Shown one piece after another: positions 1 through 6,929 of a stretch of 13,337 bases of DNA (positions are counted from its first letter, which is position 1; each line of letters begins with the position of its first letter). Below the pieces are notes generated by a model. The model was not told the DNA's origin and ran no database searches. It saw only the letters and a list, made by a program, of their open reading frames with translations. The position numbers were made by a program, and so were the translations under genes. Source of the DNA: Acidaminococcus sp. (GTDB lineage Bacteria; Bacillota; Negativicutes; Acidaminococcales; Acidaminococcaceae); contig DXYB01000052.1 in the NCBI GenBank assembly GCA_019416065.1, positions 1 to 13,337 of the forward strand, written 5' to 3'.

Positions 1-1222
1 ATTTTTCTACCGCTTCGGTTAGTGCCTGTTCTTTTACTGCATGGCGACGGTTTAGAATCTGCTTTGTCTTTACGGTAATGGTATCTCCGTAGATCCGTCC
101 CCCGGCTTCATTGGTCAGGGTATTTCCCTGTATAGCAGCAGTATGGTCTGCAGACAATAGGCCTGTGTTGTGAATAGTTTCTCCCTGAACCGATAGATTC
201 TGCCCACTACTTTCCCCTGTGTTATTTATGGTCTTATGGAAGTGAAGCTGCAAGTCCTTACCGGCAAAGATTTGGCCTGTATTTTCCAGATTCTCTGCTT
301 GCAGCGTCACGTCTTTCCCGCCGATAACGGTATGTTTCACATGGAGATTGCCGTTATTATCCAAGACGATATCTCCTGTGGCCTGGATTTTGCCGTCCAG
401 ATTTACACCCAGTCCTTTTTCCGTTCCCACCAGATATATACTATCGGCGTACATGCCGCCTACGGCTGCCACATCAAGGGCAACTTCAGGCTTTACAGAT
501 TCTTGCAAGGACGCAGTGTCATCTTCTAAAGGTTTTGCCTGCAACGTATGGGAATCTATCTGGTTTTTACCCGTAATAACTTGCAGCTTGTTAGCCCAGA
601 TGCCAGCGTTGATCCGGGCGGCACGGGATAGTATCGCCACGCTATCCGTCTGCCGGGCATCCAAGCCTTTTCCTTCTACCCTAACCATTCCGTGGTCTAT
701 GGTAAAGTGATTCATATTTCCATTTGGATCAAAATAAGGTTTCCCAGCCGCCAGAATGACTCTGGATGTGTTAATAAATCCTCCGCCATTTACGGTAATA
801 CCATTGGGGTTTGCTAGTATAACCTGGGCGCGATTTCCAGCCACTTCCAAAAAGCCATTGAGGTTAGAAAGGTTGTGGCTTGTCACCTCATTTAAAATGA
901 CATTGGCAGCTCCCCGGTTTAAATTAGGGTTTCCCTGTACGTACCCAGCCAGCTGCGTCTTGGAAAACTGAAACGAGTTATTTAAAATCGCTCCTTCTGC
1001 AGGAACAGTAAAGTTCTGGTACTGGTTGTGAGACAGTCCGTTTCCATTGGGTGGTGCAATTTGAACTAAGGGCAAGCCATTTTTTGTCTCTTGTACAAGG
1101 GGACGGCGCTCTGCGGATGCATTGGGATCAGCTTGAATAGGATTCGCCCATACCTTCCAGGGACAAGCGGTTACTCCTGCTACGAGGCAGGCTATAATAG
1201 CTCTTGCTTTTTTCTTATTCAT
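1..1222 (-). CDS. TpsA / filamentous haemagglutinin-like exoprotein, N-terminal part (runs off left edge)
   Basis: This frame is open from the ATG at 1222 to the window edge, giving 407 codons. It encodes a large secreted adhesin or exoprotein of the two-partner-secretion pathway. Residues 1-26 form a signal peptide (MNKKK, hydrophobic core, likely cut after VWA at 26). The TPS secretion domain follows at about 40-270, with the family signatures GLSHNQYQNF (62-71), NPNL (98-101), NVILNEVTS (107-115) and NPNGI (138-142). After about residue 300, beta-helix-like repeats begin (for example NTGQIFAGKDL and NTGLLSADHTA). AGGAAG lies 8 bases before the ATG. The TpsB-like gene ends 22 bases upstream, so the two are co-transcribed. 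The signal peptide is short and lacks an extended ESPR. V17-T-A-C20 also resembles a lipobox, so cleavage by signal peptidase II cannot be excluded. The C-terminal activity domain is outside the window. Confidence 0.93.
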   Translation of the reverse strand, partial: MNKKKARAIIACLVAGVTACPWKVWANPIQADPNASAERRPLVQETKNGLPLVQIAPPNGNGLSHNQYQNFTVPAEGAILNNSFQFSKTQLAGYVQGNPNLNRGAANVILNEVTSHNLSNLNGFLEVAGNRAQVILANPNGITVNGGGFINTSRVILAAGKPYFDPNGNMNHFTIDHGMVRVEGKGLDARQTDSVAILSRAARINAGIWANKLQVITGKNQIDSHTLQAKPLEDDTASLQESVKPEVALDVAAVGGMYADSIYLVGTEKGLGVNLDGKIQATGDIVLDNNGNLHVKHTVIGGKDVTLQAENLENTGQIFAGKDLQLHFHKTINNTGESSGQNLSVQGETIHNTGLLSADHTAAIQGNTLTNEAGGRIYGDTITVKTKQILNRRHAVKEQALTEAVEK

Positions 1223-1244
1223 CTGTCCCGCTTCCTTTCGTATC

Positions 1245-1715
1245 CTACTCGGCTGCCTTAAAGGCATAAAAATACCCTATCTGCAATACAAACCGTAGGA
1301 CTCCGGAAGAAACGTCCTGTTCCGGGATCACTACACGGGTCGTGGTATATCCTTTTTTCAGCAGCGCCTCGTTGAGTTTTCGTGCCAGCTGATTAATGGC
1401 ATTACCATCCATTGTTGTATGCAAATAGGGTTTTGTTATTTTATGCAGCCATCGAAAATCTTCTGTATCCATTGTTATCTGGATCTTATTGATGGGAAAA
1501 GACGGGGAATGATCCCGAATGGGGAAAACAGGCAAACTCTGCTCTTCTTCCACGTTTTTTTCAGCTGCTTTCAATCGCTGCTGCAGCATAGCGTCTTCCT
1601 GCCGTGCCTGCTGCAATTGTTCTGTTTGTAGAGGTGAAATGGGAGCGGCCTGGACAATTGGGGAAGCAAAAAGCAACGTCATGCAACTTATCACTGCAAG
1701 AGCCACCGTCCTCAT
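1245..1715 (-). CDS. Truncated TpsB (ShlB/FhaC-type) transporter: signal peptide plus POTRA domain only
   Basis: A complete TpsB is an outer-membrane beta-barrel of about 550-600 residues that threads TpsA to the cell surface. This 156-residue product has a signal peptide (1-23, ending VQA), a helical, glutamine-rich segment (27-58), and a POTRA_2-like domain (about 72-150) with family-like stretches FPINKIQI, KGYTTTRVVIPEQD and SSGVLRFVLQIG. It then stops with TAG after FKAAE, exactly where the barrel should start. TpsA begins 22 bases later, so roughly 400 codons are missing rather than shifted out of frame. I chose ATG 1715 because GGAGGG lies 9 bases upstream and the promoter at 1758-1786 reads into it; an upstream ATG at 1820 would lie before that promoter. 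The gene may be a deletion remnant or a stand-alone periplasmic POTRA protein. The family call is firm, its function is not. Confidence 0.85.
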   Translation of the reverse strand: MRTVALAVISCMTLLFASPIVQAAPISPLQTEQLQQARQEDAMLQQRLKAAEKNVEEEQSLPVFPIRDHSPSFPINKIQITMDTEDFRWLHKITKPYLHTTMDGNAINQLARKLNEALLKKGYTTTRVVIPEQDVSSGVLRFVLQIGYFYAFKAAE

Positions 1716-1757
1716 CCTGCCAGACCCTCCATTCTTATTATTTTTATCTACGCCTCC

Positions 1758-1786
1758 ATTATATAGAATCATTATTAAAATGGCAA
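1758..1786 (-). promoter_or_regulatory. Promoter of the tpsB-tpsA transcript
   Basis: On the minus strand a -35 box TTGCCA (1781-1786) and a -10 box TATAAT (1758-1763) are separated by exactly 17 bases. Transcription would start near 1751, giving a leader of about 35 bases before the ATG at 1715. This supports the shorter start of the TpsB-like gene. Confidence 0.75.
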
Positions 1787-1816
1787 TATAATTAATACTG
1801 TAGACTTTTTTGTATT

Positions 1817-2284
1817 TCATGGCCTGAAAGGGCCGTATTGGTTATCTTTGCCCCATCCCTTACACAATAGCAAATAGAGATAGAACGCCATATTGACAAG
1901 AGGGACAAAAAACAGCACCGCCCACCAGCCTGGCTGATTCAGGTCGTGCAACCGGCGTACGGTAAGGCTTACGGCACAAATGGCCCATAAAATCCAAAAG
2001 CCCAGCCACAACCCCAAAAGGACAATGGCTCCTACGGCACTTTCAAAAAATGTAAACGTCCACAGGCAAAAAGCAAATCCCAGGAGCAGACAAAACAGCC
2101 CAGCCAGCAAAATAGCACCGCGGAGAGCCAGTTCTACCCGTCCCAGACGTCCTGCAAAGCTGCAATATAAATGCAGTAGTTCTGCCCAGTTCCTAGGAAC
2201 CTGCCGGGCAAAAAACTGTCGCTCCATCCAGCCATAGGCCGTAACTTTTTGTTCCGGTGCCGCTGTACCCTTGACCACCTTCAC
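1817..2284 (-). CDS. DUF805 family membrane protein
   Basis: This is a small inner-membrane protein of about 155 residues with the DUF805 (YhaH-like) layout; its molecular function is unknown. An N-terminal soluble stretch (1-40) leads to the family motif FAGRLGRVELALR (43-55). Hydrophobic segments follow at about 55-78, 84-108 and 118-141. The C-terminal signature RRLHDLNQPGWW (110-121) and the ending GWGKDNQYGP (143-152) are typical of the family. The start is uncertain. AAGGAGG lies just upstream of GTG 2284 (spacing 4) and GTG 2278 (spacing 10), whereas ATG 2308 and TTG 2314 have no ribosome binding site. It has its own promoter at 2333-2361. Its stop overlaps an ATG of the next reading frame, but that ATG is probably not used. 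No functional link with the neighbouring secretion genes is visible. Confidence 0.85.
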   Translation of the reverse strand: MKVVKGTAAPEQKVTAYGWMERQFFARQVPRNWAELLHLYCSFAGRLGRVELALRGAILLAGLFCLLLGFAFCLWTFTFFESAVGAIVLLGLWLGFWILWAICAVSLTVRRLHDLNQPGWWAVLFFVPLVNMAFYLYLLLCKGWGKDNQYGPFRP

Positions 2285-2332
2285 GCTTCCTCCTTTTTCT
2301 CTCCCCATCCACAAAATGGATTATTGATTTTC

Positions 2333-2361
2333 ATTATATCTACTTTAGCGGGTAATTTCAA
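2333..2361 (-). promoter_or_regulatory. Promoter of the DUF805 gene
   Basis: On the minus strand TTGAAA (2356-2361) and TATAAT (2333-2338) are 17 bases apart. The predicted start near 2326 leaves a leader of about 40 bases. This leader holds a 5-bp inverted repeat, ATCCA and TGGAT, at 2308-2322. Confidence 0.7.
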
Positions 2362-2375
2362 TCTGGAATCGCCCA

Positions 2376-2416
2376 AAGAAAAAACCTCCTGCCATACTGG
2401 CAGAAGGTTTTTTCTT
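2376..2416 (-). terminator. Strong intrinsic terminator, end of the glycosyltransferase operon
   Basis: Two 19-base arms (2376-2394 and 2398-2416) pair around a 3-base loop with a single C/A mismatch. On the minus strand the stem ends in a run of six T. The A/T runs on both sides mean it could work in both directions, but the transcript reaching it comes from the minus-strand genes at 2551-4688. Confidence 0.85.
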
Positions 2417-2550
2417 GAAAGGAAGTTGTTTATGATGATTTGATGGGGAAGATGTAGCAAGGAGGGGTAATCCCTGCTACTGAAGACAGTATACCGAAGA
2501 ACTATGTCAAAGGAAGGGCGCGATTGTAAATTGTTTATGAACTTGACTGC

Positions 2551-3042
2551 CTAGTCAGCTAGGCCAAAATATTCATAGACAGACTGCATCTGGGCCTTGG
2601 CATTTTCTGGGGAAAGTCCGGCTTTTTCACTCATAAAAAGAATCCCTTTCAACTGTTCTTTCAGGAACCGGTTGAAAATATCCCGGTCCAGGGACAGGTT
2701 ATCCCCTTCTACTTTATCGCTTTTGCAAAAGAGCATCACTAAAAGCTTCAGTGTCTCCCCTTCTTTCTCCGCCAGATAGAAGAGAAAAGGAAACTGCGCC
2801 CCTAAGTCCCTGATAAACTGCACTGCCTTTGTATTTTCCCACAGGCTATCCCCACAATCTGTGGCAAAGGATAACTTCCAGTGACCACAAAATTTCTTTC
2901 CATAAGCGGGGTGCGTTCCTACATAGGCCAAAAGGGCAAAATAAGCAGCTGTTTTTTCTGCGTTATCCAAATCTTCCTGACGGAGCTGAAACACCAGCTG
3001 CCTATTCGTATCCAGAATCTTTTTGATTGCTACTTCTTCCAT
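2551..3042 (-). CDS. Hypothetical protein, second gene of the glycosyltransferase operon
   Basis: I do not recognise this 163-residue protein. It is soluble in appearance, with no signal peptide or membrane segment, and mixed helical and hydrophobic stretches such as TAAYFALLAYVG (31-42) and FPFLFYLAEKEGETLKLLVMLF (84-105). It has four cysteines (52, 63, 106 and a fold-level position uncertain for the rest), without a CxxC pair. I chose ATG 3042 because GGAG lies 8 bases upstream, inside the last codons of the glycosyltransferase gene, and only two bases separate that gene's stop from this ATG. This arrangement implies co-transcription and translational coupling. The hairpin at 2376-2416 ends the operon. 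The context suggests a role tied to the glycosyltransferase, but nothing in the protein itself shows one. Confidence 0.75.
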   Translation of the reverse strand: MEEVAIKKILDTNRQLVFQLRQEDLDNAEKTAAYFALLAYVGTHPAYGKKFCGHWKLSFATDCGDSLWENTKAVQFIRDLGAQFPFLFYLAEKEGETLKLLVMLFCKSDKVEGDNLSLDRDIFNRFLKEQLKGILFMSEKAGLSPENAKAQMQSVYEYFGLAD

Positions 3043-3044
3043 CT

Positions 3045-4688
3045 CTACCGCTCCCGCACCAGAATTGACCACTGTCCTTGTAATTTTACTTTTTTCCAGG
3101 TTCCGGGCCAGGTTTGTGTCAGATCTGGCAGTTTTTGTTTGGTGTGGGTATCCACCAACACTATGGCCTGTCCTTTTGTTTTATACAAGTCACCATAGGT
3201 GGTCCAGGGCATGATATTTTTTACGGCCCAGCTGCCATCCCGTGGTTTAAAGTCCTCTACCCGGTCATCCGGAACCAAAAAGGTCAGTGTCCGCCCGGTA
3301 TAAAACACAGTGGAGGTAGGATAGCCGCCGCCTTGCACATAAATCGGAACATTTTCCGGCAATGTTCTAGTAATCACTGCAGCCGCTGCCTTGCCGGAAA
3401 CATCGGCCATTAGTGGTTTGGCCAAAAGATCCAGGCTACAAATATGAAAGGCTATGGTCAGCAGCATAACGGTAGTAAAGATTTCCAAGCTACTCTTTCC
3501 TTTATAGTGATGGAAGGCCAACACCACCATGCACAGGAAATAGACCAGAAAGAAATACAATAACATGTCACTGCCAGGAAGTTTCAAGGTGGGTGCCCAT
3601 TTTTTCATATTAAAGACAAATAGCGTCAACGCCCCATAAAAGAGCAGATTTCCGGCAAGCAGTCCTTTTACAGGCAGATTGCGGCCTCTTTTCCAAATAT
3701 AGGCTCCCATCAGCACACAAAGTGGCAATAAAAGCGGATACGTATAGGTGATATATTTGGTGGCCATACAGGTAAAAAACAGAAAAATCACAGCAGCCCA
3801 GAGGAAAAGAAAACCTTCCCGCTGTGCGGGCAATTCCCAACGACCAGCTTTACGAAATACATGATAGACCAAGCCTGGGAATAACCCAATCCACGCATAG
3901 GCATTAAGCAGGTTCACTGCCACATAATACCAGGGCACATTGTACTGGGGGTGTTCTGCCACCGTAGCCCGAAAAACATTCTGGGTTCCCAAAAAACTTT
4001 GGAGGAAATCCGGATGGAGCTGGGCCATCGTGATATACCAGGGGGCTACAATGAGAAGAAAAAGAAGCAAACCGCTGCCCAGTTTGGCCCGGCGCAGGGA
4101 GCGCCAATCTCGCCGCCACAGTCGGAACAAAACGATAATAAGGCCCGGCAGCAAAAAGCCAATAGGTCCTTTGGTCAAGGTAGCAAGCCCTGCCAGCGCA
4201 TAGGACGCATAATAGTAATTCTTGTTTTTCCCGCTATAGGCCAGATAATAAAATACCAGTACCCCATTCATAAAGAAAAACAGCATGCCGTCTGTGAGGA
4301 CGCTTTTGGAAATGGTAAAAAACTCTATGGTCATAAGCAACAAGGCGCCGCTAAAAAGCCCCACCTCGCTGGAATACAGTTTTTTACCTGTCCAAACCGT
4401 GAGCCCCAGGCCCAATAACCCAAACAAAGAAGGAAAAAACCGGGCCCCAAATTCCGAAAAGCCGAAAAGCTTAAATCCCAGGGCGATCATCCAGTAGGAA
4501 AAAATCGGTTTATCAAACCAATACTTTCCGTAGATCTGCGGGGAGATCCAGTCCCCGCTCAAAAGCATCTCTTTGGCCGAAAGGGAATAATTTCCCTCCA
4601 CACTATCTGTAATCGGCAGGGAACCATTAAAAACAAACAGTAAAAAAATGGCTGTCAGCCAAAAAAACAGCCAGTAGCGTTTTCTCAT
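3045..4688 (-). CDS. GT39/ArnT-like membrane glycosyltransferase
   Basis: This 547-residue polytopic inner-membrane protein belongs to the dolichyl-phosphate-mannose mannosyltransferase/ArnT superfamily (GT-C fold), which moves a sugar from a polyprenyl-phosphate carrier onto a lipid or protein on the outer face of the membrane. After a first membrane helix (6-20) comes the acidic loop TDSVEGNYSLSAKEM (27-41), containing D28 and E31 where the family keeps its catalytic acidic residues. Next comes GDWISPQIYGKYWFDKP (45-61), a hallmark of ArnT-like enzymes. About ten further hydrophobic helices follow, and a soluble C-terminal domain starts near 420. ATG 4688 has GGAGG seven bases upstream and a promoter at 4720-4748. 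The upstream in-frame ATG at 4751 would lie outside the transcript. It is the first gene of an operon with the 163-residue protein. The acceptor and the sugar cannot be told; lipid A modification is one possibility. Confidence 0.88.
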   Translation of the reverse strand: MRKRYWLFFWLTAIFLLFVFNGSLPITDSVEGNYSLSAKEMLLSGDWISPQIYGKYWFDKPIFSYWMIALGFKLFGFSEFGARFFPSLFGLLGLGLTVWTGKKLYSSEVGLFSGALLLMTIEFFTISKSVLTDGMLFFFMNGVLVFYYLAYSGKNKNYYYASYALAGLATLTKGPIGFLLPGLIIVLFRLWRRDWRSLRRAKLGSGLLLFLLIVAPWYITMAQLHPDFLQSFLGTQNVFRATVAEHPQYNVPWYYVAVNLLNAYAWIGLFPGLVYHVFRKAGRWELPAQREGFLFLWAAVIFLFFTCMATKYITYTYPLLLPLCVLMGAYIWKRGRNLPVKGLLAGNLLFYGALTLFVFNMKKWAPTLKLPGSDMLLYFFLVYFLCMVVLAFHHYKGKSSLEIFTTVMLLTIAFHICSLDLLAKPLMADVSGKAAAAVITRTLPENVPIYVQGGGYPTSTVFYTGRTLTFLVPDDRVEDFKPRDGSWAVKNIMPWTTYGDLYKTKGQAIVLVDTHTKQKLPDLTQTWPGTWKKVKLQGQWSILVRER

Positions 4689-4719
4689 ATATAACCCTCC
4701 AATATAAAACTCTAAGGGT

Positions 4720-4748
4720 ATTTTACAATAGTTGTTCCTGTTTGCCAA
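4720..4748 (-). promoter_or_regulatory. Promoter of the glycosyltransferase operon
   Basis: On the minus strand TTGGCA (4743-4748) and TAAAAT (4720-4725, preceded by TG) are 17 bases apart. Transcription would begin near 4713, about 25 bases before the ATG at 4688. Confidence 0.6.
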
Positions 4749-4785
4749 CACTTTCCCCCGTGCCGGAATTTTAAAAAATGATCAT

Positions 4786-4809
4786 TTGTTGTAACCGGGG
4801 TTACAACAA
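4786..4809. promoter_or_regulatory. Perfect 11-bp inverted repeat between divergent promoters (candidate operator)
   Basis: TTGTTGTAACC (4786-4796) and GGTTACAACAA (4799-4809) are exact reverse complements with GG between them. The centre (4797.5) lies almost midway between the two divergent -35 boxes (4748 and 4843), near -80 to -85 from each predicted start. That position suits an activator or a shared regulator better than a terminator, because no gene ends here. I cannot name the regulator. Confidence 0.6.
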
Positions 4810-4842
4810 GCCAAGTATCCGATCCGAAAAGACAGTTTTTTC

Positions 4843-4871
4843 TTGACACAATGAGAAAAATACGCTATTCT
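4843..4871 (+). promoter_or_regulatory. Promoter of aroD
   Basis: A consensus -35 box TTGACA (4843-4848) is followed after 17 bases by TATTCT (4866-4871). The start would be near 4878, giving a leader of about 45 bases to the ATG at 4925. Confidence 0.7.
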
Positions 4872-4924
4872 TTTGTCACTTTACAATAAAGTATTCACCA
4901 GGTGTAGCAAAGGAGCAAAGTAGC

Positions 4925-5680
4925 ATGGGAAAAGTAGTTACGGTTAAAAATGTAAAATTCGGAGAGGGAATCCCCAAGATTGCCATTCCTATTTCTGATA
5001 CGGATTTTCCTGGAATTCGAAAATCCGTCAATCTGGTCATGAATTCGCCTTGTGACTTGATTGAATGGCGGGCAGATTTTTATGACCACGTAGACGATCC
5101 GGAAGTGCGGATCAAGCCGCTAACCCTGTTTCGCAACCAGTTGTGGAACCTGCCGGTACTTTTTACTATCCGTACCAGCGTAGAAGGCGGCATGATGGAA
5201 ATTGAAACCAAGCCTTACACCAATCTGCTATTGGCAGTGATCGACAGCGGTCTGATTGATATGGTGGACGTGGAGCTGTCCCGCGGGGATGAAGTAGTAC
5301 GCTCCATTGTCAAGGCTGCCCACGATGCCGGTGTCAAAGTGGTAGGCAGCCGCCATAATTTCCGCAGCACGCCGGAAAAAGATATTATTATCAGGAGCTT
5401 GGTACGTATGCAGGAACTGGGCTGCGATCTGGTCAAATACGCTGTAACACCCCAAAACGAACGGGACGTACTAAGCCTATTGGACGCTACCCTTACCATG
5501 AAAGAAGAACACAACGATACACCGTGCCTTACCATGAGCATGGGACACATGGGGGTGGTCAGCCGGATCTGCGGCCAGGTCTTTGGTTCCTGCATCACCT
5601 TTGGCACCGCCGGTAAAGCGTCCGCACCGGGTCAGCTGCCAGCCAATGGCTTGTCCATCTTTTTAAAGAGCTTGTCCTGA
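4925..5680 (+). CDS. aroD: Type I 3-dehydroquinate dehydratase
   Basis: The enzyme removes water from 3-dehydroquinate to give 3-dehydroshikimate, the third step of the shikimate pathway, through a Schiff base on lysine. The 251-residue length is normal. Catalytic and binding residues are in place, shifted by one from the E. coli/Salmonella numbering: E47 and R49 in IEWRADF, R83 in TIRTS, H144 in GSRHNF, K171 in DLVKYAV, R214 in VVSRICG, and S233/Q237 in ASAPGQLP. The motif around the histidine reads SRHNF rather than the usual SYHDF. ATG 4925 has AGGAG 9 bases upstream. It is a single-gene unit with its own promoter and a hairpin terminator 10 bases after the stop. No other shikimate gene is nearby, so biosynthetic use is the default, while catabolic use of quinate cannot be ruled out. 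Confidence 0.96.
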   Translation: MGKVVTVKNVKFGEGIPKIAIPISDTDFPGIRKSVNLVMNSPCDLIEWRADFYDHVDDPEVRIKPLTLFRNQLWNLPVLFTIRTSVEGGMMEIETKPYTNLLLAVIDSGLIDMVDVELSRGDEVVRSIVKAAHDAGVKVVGSRHNFRSTPEKDIIIRSLVRMQELGCDLVKYAVTPQNERDVLSLLDATLTMKEEHNDTPCLTMSMGHMGVVSRICGQVFGSCITFGTAGKASAPGQLPANGLSIFLKSLS

Positions 5681-5689
5681 TACCATACA

Positions 5690-5743
5690 AAATACGCTAC
5701 AACGGTCCGTTTCCCTAACGGAGAGCTATAGCGTATTTTTTTA
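5690..5743. terminator. Intrinsic terminator between convergent aroD and VWA genes
   Basis: AAATACGCTA (5690-5699) pairs with TAGCGTATTT (5729-5738), and an inner hairpin TCCGTT/AACGGA lies within. A run of T follows on the plus strand and overlaps the TTA that is the stop codon of the VWA gene. On the minus strand the stem also ends in TTTT, so the element can serve both genes. Confidence 0.85.
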
Positions 5744-6928
5744 TTCCCCTTTTAACTTTTGAATCCCAGCTTCCAGCCCTTTGACAGTCAGTGGAAACAT
5801 AGGGATCTCTTTTCCGATGGCAATGACCGTACTGTACTTATACTCCCAGAGTTTGGGATGAAGCGGGTTGAGCCAGACTACGGACGGGAATTTTTTATGC
5901 AGGGCTACCAGCCAATCCATCCCGGGCACTTTGTTTCCATGCAGATCGTCCACATTGCCGTCCACTTCCCACAATTCGGAAGGCCCCATTTCCGCATCCC
6001 CGATGATAACCACTTTAGTTTCCGGATCCCGGGCATTCCACACGCTGTGGGTTTTAATCCGATGTTCCCAGGCGCAATCCGGCGTGGTAAACAGGTAATC
6101 GTAAAAGAGATTATGGAAATAATAGATTTTCAGCTCCTTGAAGTGGGTATCTTCGTGCAGGGCCTTAAACAGCCGGCGCACCAAATCCACATAGGCCCAC
6201 ATAGAGCCGCCCCAGTCCATTAAAAGTAGTAACCTTGTCTGGTTTTTCCGAGGCCGTTTCATAACGATTTTCAGCTGCCCGCCCTGGTGGCAGGTTTCCC
6301 GAATGGTGGCATCCACATCTAGTTCCGTCTTAGGGCCCTCTGTTTTGCTGGAAAGGCGCCGCAATTTTCGCAGGGCCACCTGAAATTGGCGAATTCCCAG
6401 TACCGTGTCGTCCCGAAAATCCCGGTAACGTCGCTCTCCCGCAATTTTCAGCGCACTATGACCGCCACCTTTTCCCAGGATGCGAATGCCCTGGGGGGCG
6501 TATCCGTCATGCCCAAAGGGGGTAGCTCCACCAGTCCCCACCCAATGTGTACCACCGTGATGTTCTTCGTGCTGCTCTTTTAGCCGTTCCTTTAGTGCCG
6601 CTTGGATATCCGCCAGGGTTTTATTTCCCCACAGGGCATCGGCCCCTGCTTTGTCCGGCGTTCCTTGCCAGGTTTTTCCCAGCCACTGTTGCAATTTCTT
6701 TTGCAGATCTTCGCTGTTTTCCAGGTTTTTAAAGCAATCGGAAAAAGCTTGGTCATACCGGTCATAATCCCCGTTTTTCTTCACAAGGATGGTACGCCCC
6801 AACTGGTAAAACCCGGTAAAGCTGCACCCATGTAAGTTTTCTTCCAGCGCAGTGAGAAAATCCTGCCATTCCAACAAGGATACCTTCATGCCGTAGGCAC
6901 GCAGCAGGTAGAAAAAATCCGTAAACAT
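5741..6928 (-). CDS. CoxE-like VWA-domain protein, partner of MoxR ATPase
   Basis: This 395-residue cytoplasmic protein has an alpha-helical N-terminal region (1-120), a glycine/histidine-rich linker (120-160; HEEHHGGTHWVGTGG) and a C-terminal von Willebrand A domain of the CoxE type (about 225-390). The metal-ion-dependent adhesion site reads MDWGGSM (D238, S242), a form seen in this family in place of DxSGS. Further acidic positions such as VVIIGDAEMGPSE fit the rest of the site. It starts one base after the MoxR stop and has no strong ribosome binding site, so translation is probably coupled to moxR. MoxR-VWA pairs act as ATP-driven chaperones that mature or insert metal into target enzymes. 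The target is not encoded next to it, so it cannot be named. The gene ends inside the shared terminator with aroD. Confidence 0.88.
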   Translation of the reverse strand: MFTDFFYLLRAYGMKVSLLEWQDFLTALEENLHGCSFTGFYQLGRTILVKKNGDYDRYDQAFSDCFKNLENSEDLQKKLQQWLGKTWQGTPDKAGADALWGNKTLADIQAALKERLKEQHEEHHGGTHWVGTGGATPFGHDGYAPQGIRILGKGGGHSALKIAGERRYRDFRDDTVLGIRQFQVALRKLRRLSSKTEGPKTELDVDATIRETCHQGGQLKIVMKRPRKNQTRLLLLMDWGGSMWAYVDLVRRLFKALHEDTHFKELKIYYFHNLFYDYLFTTPDCAWEHRIKTHSVWNARDPETKVVIIGDAEMGPSELWEVDGNVDDLHGNKVPGMDWLVALHKKFPSVVWLNPLHPKLWEYKYSTVIAIGKEIPMFPLTVKGLEAGIQKLKGE

Positions 6929-6929
6929 G

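Noticed and set aside
236..971. Plus-strand open frames opposite the TpsA gene
   Set aside because: They overlap a continuous minus-strand frame with unmistakable TPS-domain motifs and show no start signals of their own.
2308..2322. ATCCA/TGGAT inverted repeat in the DUF805 leader
   Set aside because: Five-base arms are common by chance and there is no supporting second copy.
2544..2557. TGACT/AGTCA repeat overlapping the stop of the 163-residue protein
   Set aside because: The stem is only 5 bp and the strong terminator lies further downstream at 2376-2416.
3951..4418. Plus-strand frame of 155 codons inside the glycosyltransferase gene
   Set aside because: The minus-strand frame encodes a coherent membrane enzyme with family motifs; the plus frame is low-complexity and lysine/proline rich, as expected of an antisense shadow.
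4786..4809. Reading the 4786-4809 palindrome as a terminator or as a BirA box
   Set aside because: No gene ends here and there is no T-run; the resemblance to BirA sites (TTGTAAACC with a 14-16 base gap) is partial and the 2-base spacing is wrong.
4857..5699. AAAATACGCTA occurs both at the aroD -10 region (4857-4867) and in the left arm of its terminator (5689-5699)
   Set aside because: An 11-base match across an AT-rich promoter and a hairpin can arise by chance; without further copies I do not treat it as a regulatory pair.
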